The translations under genes were made by a program, and so were the position numbers. Below the pieces are notes generated by a model. The model was not told the origin of the DNA. It made no database searches and saw only the letters and a program-made list of their open reading frames with translations. Below, in pieces: positions 25,486 to 27,834 of a stretch of 27,834 bases of DNA. The DNA is from an uncultured Oscillospiraceae bacterium (GTDB lineage Bacteria > Bacillota > Clostridia > Oscillospirales > Acutalibacteraceae): positions 1 to 27,834 of the forward strand of contig CABUCT010000003.1 in NCBI GenBank assembly GCA_902490145.1. The letters are read 5' to 3'. Within the stretch, counting starts at the first letter, position 1. Each line of letters opens with the position of its first letter.

Positions 25486-25503
25486 ACAGCTTCTTTATGT
25501 CAA
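25475..25503 (-). promoter_or_regulatory. Strong predicted promoter of the DrrAB-like exporter
   Basis: On the minus strand, perfect TTGACA (25498-25503), 17-bp spacer and TATGAT (25475-25480), ending 32 bp before the ATPase start codon. Confidence 0.85.
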
Positions 25504-25534
25504 TATAAATAAAGGAAATATCTGTGTATATAAT

Positions 25535-25565
25535 AAAAATCGCCCGAAATGATCGGACGATTTTT
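25535..25565 (-). terminator. Terminator of the dockerin esterase gene
   Basis: A 13-bp stem with one G-U pair (arms 25553-25565 and 25535-25547), a 5-base loop and flanking A5/T5 runs, 9 bp after the stop codon on the minus strand. It is close to symmetrical and could stop transcription in both directions. Confidence 0.92.
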
Positions 25566-25574
25566 GTTACTCTA

Positions 25575-27827
25575 TTATTTTTTCTCTATCGGAAACAAAT
25601 CAATCTTTCCCACTGATTTTTGAAGAATACAAAGTGCATCTGCTGTAGTAATGCCTTCATAACCATCAACATCAGCAGCAATTTTTGCATTTCCCTCAAG
25701 GGTGATTTTTCCTACCGACGCCTGCAATGCCAAAAGTGCATCAGAAGTTGTGACGAATGTATCCCCGTTTACATCTCCGAGTATAACAGCAGCTTCTTCA
25801 AACTCGCCCGAAACAATAACTGAGTTTGCGGGCATAACAAATGAAACAACACCATTATTTTCGAGGAATGGTATACTTTCTCCCGAAGAAGACCTTAACG
25901 ACAATGTTCCGTTCTTCAATGCATATCCTGTATCGGCACAGGGTGTGATTGTTATGGTTTCTCCCTCTTCGGCATAATCACTTGAAAACTCAAAGCTTCC
26001 GTTTTCAATGGTTGGATCACTGTAAACTTCTTTTACAGGACTATCCCAACCGGTAAGATTTGAAATAAATGTATAAAGCTCATCTGCAACGCTCTTATGC
26101 GAACTCATAGAAGGATGTCCTGCAGGGCCTGTTCTTGAACCTGTGGTTATCGGGCAGTAATAAACATTATTATCGCCCTCGGCATTTATCTCGGCAACTG
26201 CTCTTTTTTGATAAGCTGCAGTTCTGCCACCTCCGCCGCTTCCGATTCCGTATTCAAGAATAATGATAGATTCGGGATTTACAGCACGAACCTGACGAAT
26301 AAATTTCTTCATGCCTTCCACAAACTGTTCCTCGGTAGGCTGTATCCTTCCCATGTCGTTTCCGCCCAATGAAATAAGTACAACATCACTCGGATTAGAT
26401 GCGAAATCATATTCTTTTGGATTTGAAGAGTTCCAACAATCAGTGTAAAGATAGTTGTTAGTCATATATCCTTCGGTTGCCTTATCCGATTCAAGAAGAC
26501 AAACGCCACTCTTTGCAGTTACACTGTAATCCGCACCAAATTTAGCGGCAAGATATCCTGTATAGCTTAGTGTTGTATCCTGTGTGCTTGGTGAAAAGTC
26601 CTTACCGGTTCCAAGCGTCAGATTTCCAAATGCAGCAGAATCGCTGTCTCCTATTGTTTCAATCGTCCGGGAGGATCTTTTCGGAGGAGAAAGAAGATAA
26701 CCGTCGGTTACACTTAGTCCCATGAGTATCCCGGTACTCGTGCGAATAGGCTCCCCTCTCTTCAAAATTGTTACTGTATGAATACCTTCTTCAAGTCCCG
26801 TTACTATTGCATTTCCTGTAGACGAAGTTAAAGTATAAGATCTTTTTTCAGTGGATGTAAGCACAAAATTCGGACAATCTTTGTTATACTTTGCAAGTGC
26901 CTCATCTGCAGAAATGCTTGTGTCATAGTTATAAATGTTTATATCCTTATCCACGTACACATTAAGAATAGTAGCAAGACCGCTTGCACCAAAATCAGCC
27001 CTTAATTCAGTTCCATAGAATCTCACAGTAAAGCCTGTTGCACCGTAACCCATTACAAGACCGTCGTTTTCGTAATATGCACGTCCGTGTATTTTGATTC
27101 TGTCTGTGAAAATATTTGCTGCACGATACTTATCTACCTCATTCATAATTCCGGTCAGAGTATCTGAAAAAACCTCTGCATCGTGCTGAGTCTTAACATT
27201 ATCTTTGCACCAGTTAAAACGTTTGAGTACAGTATCTGACAAGCCTGTAGTATCAAAGCTGTCTGCCCGATCAAAAACTTCTTTAACCGATGTTAAGTCT
27301 GTAATTTCGTTTGAGTCAGTAAACGCAATATCATCAATGCAAATCATAAGATTTTCCGAACTTTTAGAAATAATGTTTATTGAAAAACTATCAATGGTCG
27401 TTAATGAACCTGCAAGCAAGGTTGAAAGTGAAATCTTATTCCATCCATCGGATATTTCAATATTTTTGAACTTCCATCTTGCAACTCGTGATTTATTCAT
27501 GGCGATACTTATTTCGCTGTTTTCATCCACATCTTCAGCATCATTTACATAAAAATAAAGTTCAAGGAATTTCTTTCCGTTGATCCCCAGCTTACACGGT
27601 AAATTATATCCGGCTTTGGAAAGAGTAATATTGTTTCCCACCGCTTTAAAAGAGGCTGTTCCCTCCAGATAATTCAGTGTATCAACAACTGCACCGGTCC
27701 ATTTTTCGGCTGAATCGCACGAATCAAGCTGGATAGTCGATTCTTCTTGAGCCGAAACGGGTATTGCCGCAGCAAACACGCTTATTAGAAGAACCGATGA
27801 CAGCAGAATGGCTAAAAACTTTTTCAT
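25575..27827 (-). CDS. Secreted CE2-like SGNH esterase with type I dockerin
   Basis: A 750-residue secreted enzyme, probably a carbohydrate deacetylase docked to a cellulosome scaffold. The signal peptide ends near residue 26 (VSA-QEES). Residues 30-175 form a beta-sandwich resembling a carbohydrate-binding module, ending in CIDDIAF. Residues 240-385 resemble the CE2 jelly roll (GATGFTVRFYGTELRADFG). The SGNH domain has GDSDS (Ser395 likely nucleophile), GGND at 488-491 and HPSMSSH at 571-577. No Asp lies three residues before His571, which fits the Ser-His dyad known for CE2. A beta-rich repeat domain (about 600-680) precedes a two-repeat dockerin (683-746). The first calcium loop, DVNGDTFVTTSD, is intact; the second, DVDGYEGITTAD, has Tyr at a usual ligand position. 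Only 7 bases upstream of the ATG are in the window. Confidence 0.88.
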   Translation of the reverse strand: MKKFLAILLSSVLLISVFAAAIPVSAQEESTIQLDSCDSAEKWTGAVVDTLNYLEGTASFKAVGNNITLSKAGYNLPCKLGINGKKFLELYFYVNDAEDVDENSEISIAMNKSRVARWKFKNIEISDGWNKISLSTLLAGSLTTIDSFSINIISKSSENLMICIDDIAFTDSNEITDLTSVKEVFDRADSFDTTGLSDTVLKRFNWCKDNVKTQHDAEVFSDTLTGIMNEVDKYRAANIFTDRIKIHGRAYYENDGLVMGYGATGFTVRFYGTELRADFGASGLATILNVYVDKDINIYNYDTSISADEALAKYNKDCPNFVLTSTEKRSYTLTSSTGNAIVTGLEEGIHTVTILKRGEPIRTSTGILMGLSVTDGYLLSPPKRSSRTIETIGDSDSAAFGNLTLGTGKDFSPSTQDTTLSYTGYLAAKFGADYSVTAKSGVCLLESDKATEGYMTNNYLYTDCWNSSNPKEYDFASNPSDVVLISLGGNDMGRIQPTEEQFVEGMKKFIRQVRAVNPESIIILEYGIGSGGGGRTAAYQKRAVAEINAEGDNNVYYCPITTGSRTGPAGHPSMSSHKSVADELYTFISNLTGWDSPVKEVYSDPTIENGSFEFSSDYAEEGETITITPCADTGYALKNGTLSLRSSSGESIPFLENNGVVSFVMPANSVIVSGEFEEAAVILGDVNGDTFVTTSDALLALQASVGKITLEGNAKIAADVDGYEGITTADALCILQKSVGKIDLFPIEKK

Positions 27828-27834
27828 ATTTCTT

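Noticed and set aside
1..27834. tRNA, rRNA, CRISPR arrays, insertion sequences and prophage genes
   Set aside because: None was recognised. There are no regularly spaced repeats, transposase or integrase products, or cloverleaf-like ends.

Overview
The window looks like chromosomal DNA of an anaerobic, spore-forming, fibre-degrading Clostridia member, probably Oscillospirales/Ruminococcaceae. The reasons are moderately AT-rich DNA, spoVAC and spoVAD (endospore dipicolinate transport), a secreted esterase with a type I dockerin (cellulosome-type), a type III glutamine synthetase and a monofunctional formate-THF ligase. This placement is inferred from gene content, not from a marker phylogeny.

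Layout. 1-1487 (-): end of a spoVA operon. 1660-5296 (+): a heterodimeric ABC exporter with one degenerate ATP site. 5406-8012 (+): a GH38 alpha-mannosidase with a strong terminator. 8070-8448: no supported gene. 8501-8875 (-): a DtxR-type metalloregulator. 8987-10663 (-): fhs. 10886-12490 (-): pyrG. 12588-18046 (-): a nitrogen operon glnN (GSIII) - amt-PII fusion - asnB. 18316-23571 (+), divergent from it: a three-gene split glutamate synthase (amidotransferase, ferredoxin/FMN core, GXGXG domain), a short GSI glnA, and a NitR-like ANTAR antiterminator. 23626-25442 (-): a DrrAB-like ABC exporter. 25575-27827 (-): a dockerin-bearing CE2-like SGNH esterase.

The most interesting part is the 269-bp divergent control region 18047-18315. 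Each side has a near-perfect sigma-A promoter (TTGACA-N17-TATAAT to the left, TTGACA-N17-TATAGT to the right). Each transcript should begin a few bases before a small hairpin with the same hexaloop, AAAGGC. In both cases the loop and 3' arm of that hairpin are also the 5' arm of a strong intrinsic terminator, so antiterminator and terminator exclude each other. A at loop position 1 and G at position 4 are the hallmarks of ANTAR-protein RNA targets, and an ANTAR gene is the last gene of the right-hand operon. I infer that this protein controls both nitrogen operons, including its own, by antitermination. The usual second hairpin of an ANTAR target is missing on both sides, which makes this either a minimal version of the system or a different regulator's site.

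Working together, Amt brings in ammonium and its fused PII domain may sense nitrogen or energy state. GSIII and GSI make glutamine, and the split GOGAT turns glutamine plus 2-oxoglutarate into glutamate. AsnB and PyrG, on the left, use glutamine nitrogen. No GltD-type NAD(P)H subunit is present, so the electron donor of the glutamate synthase is open.
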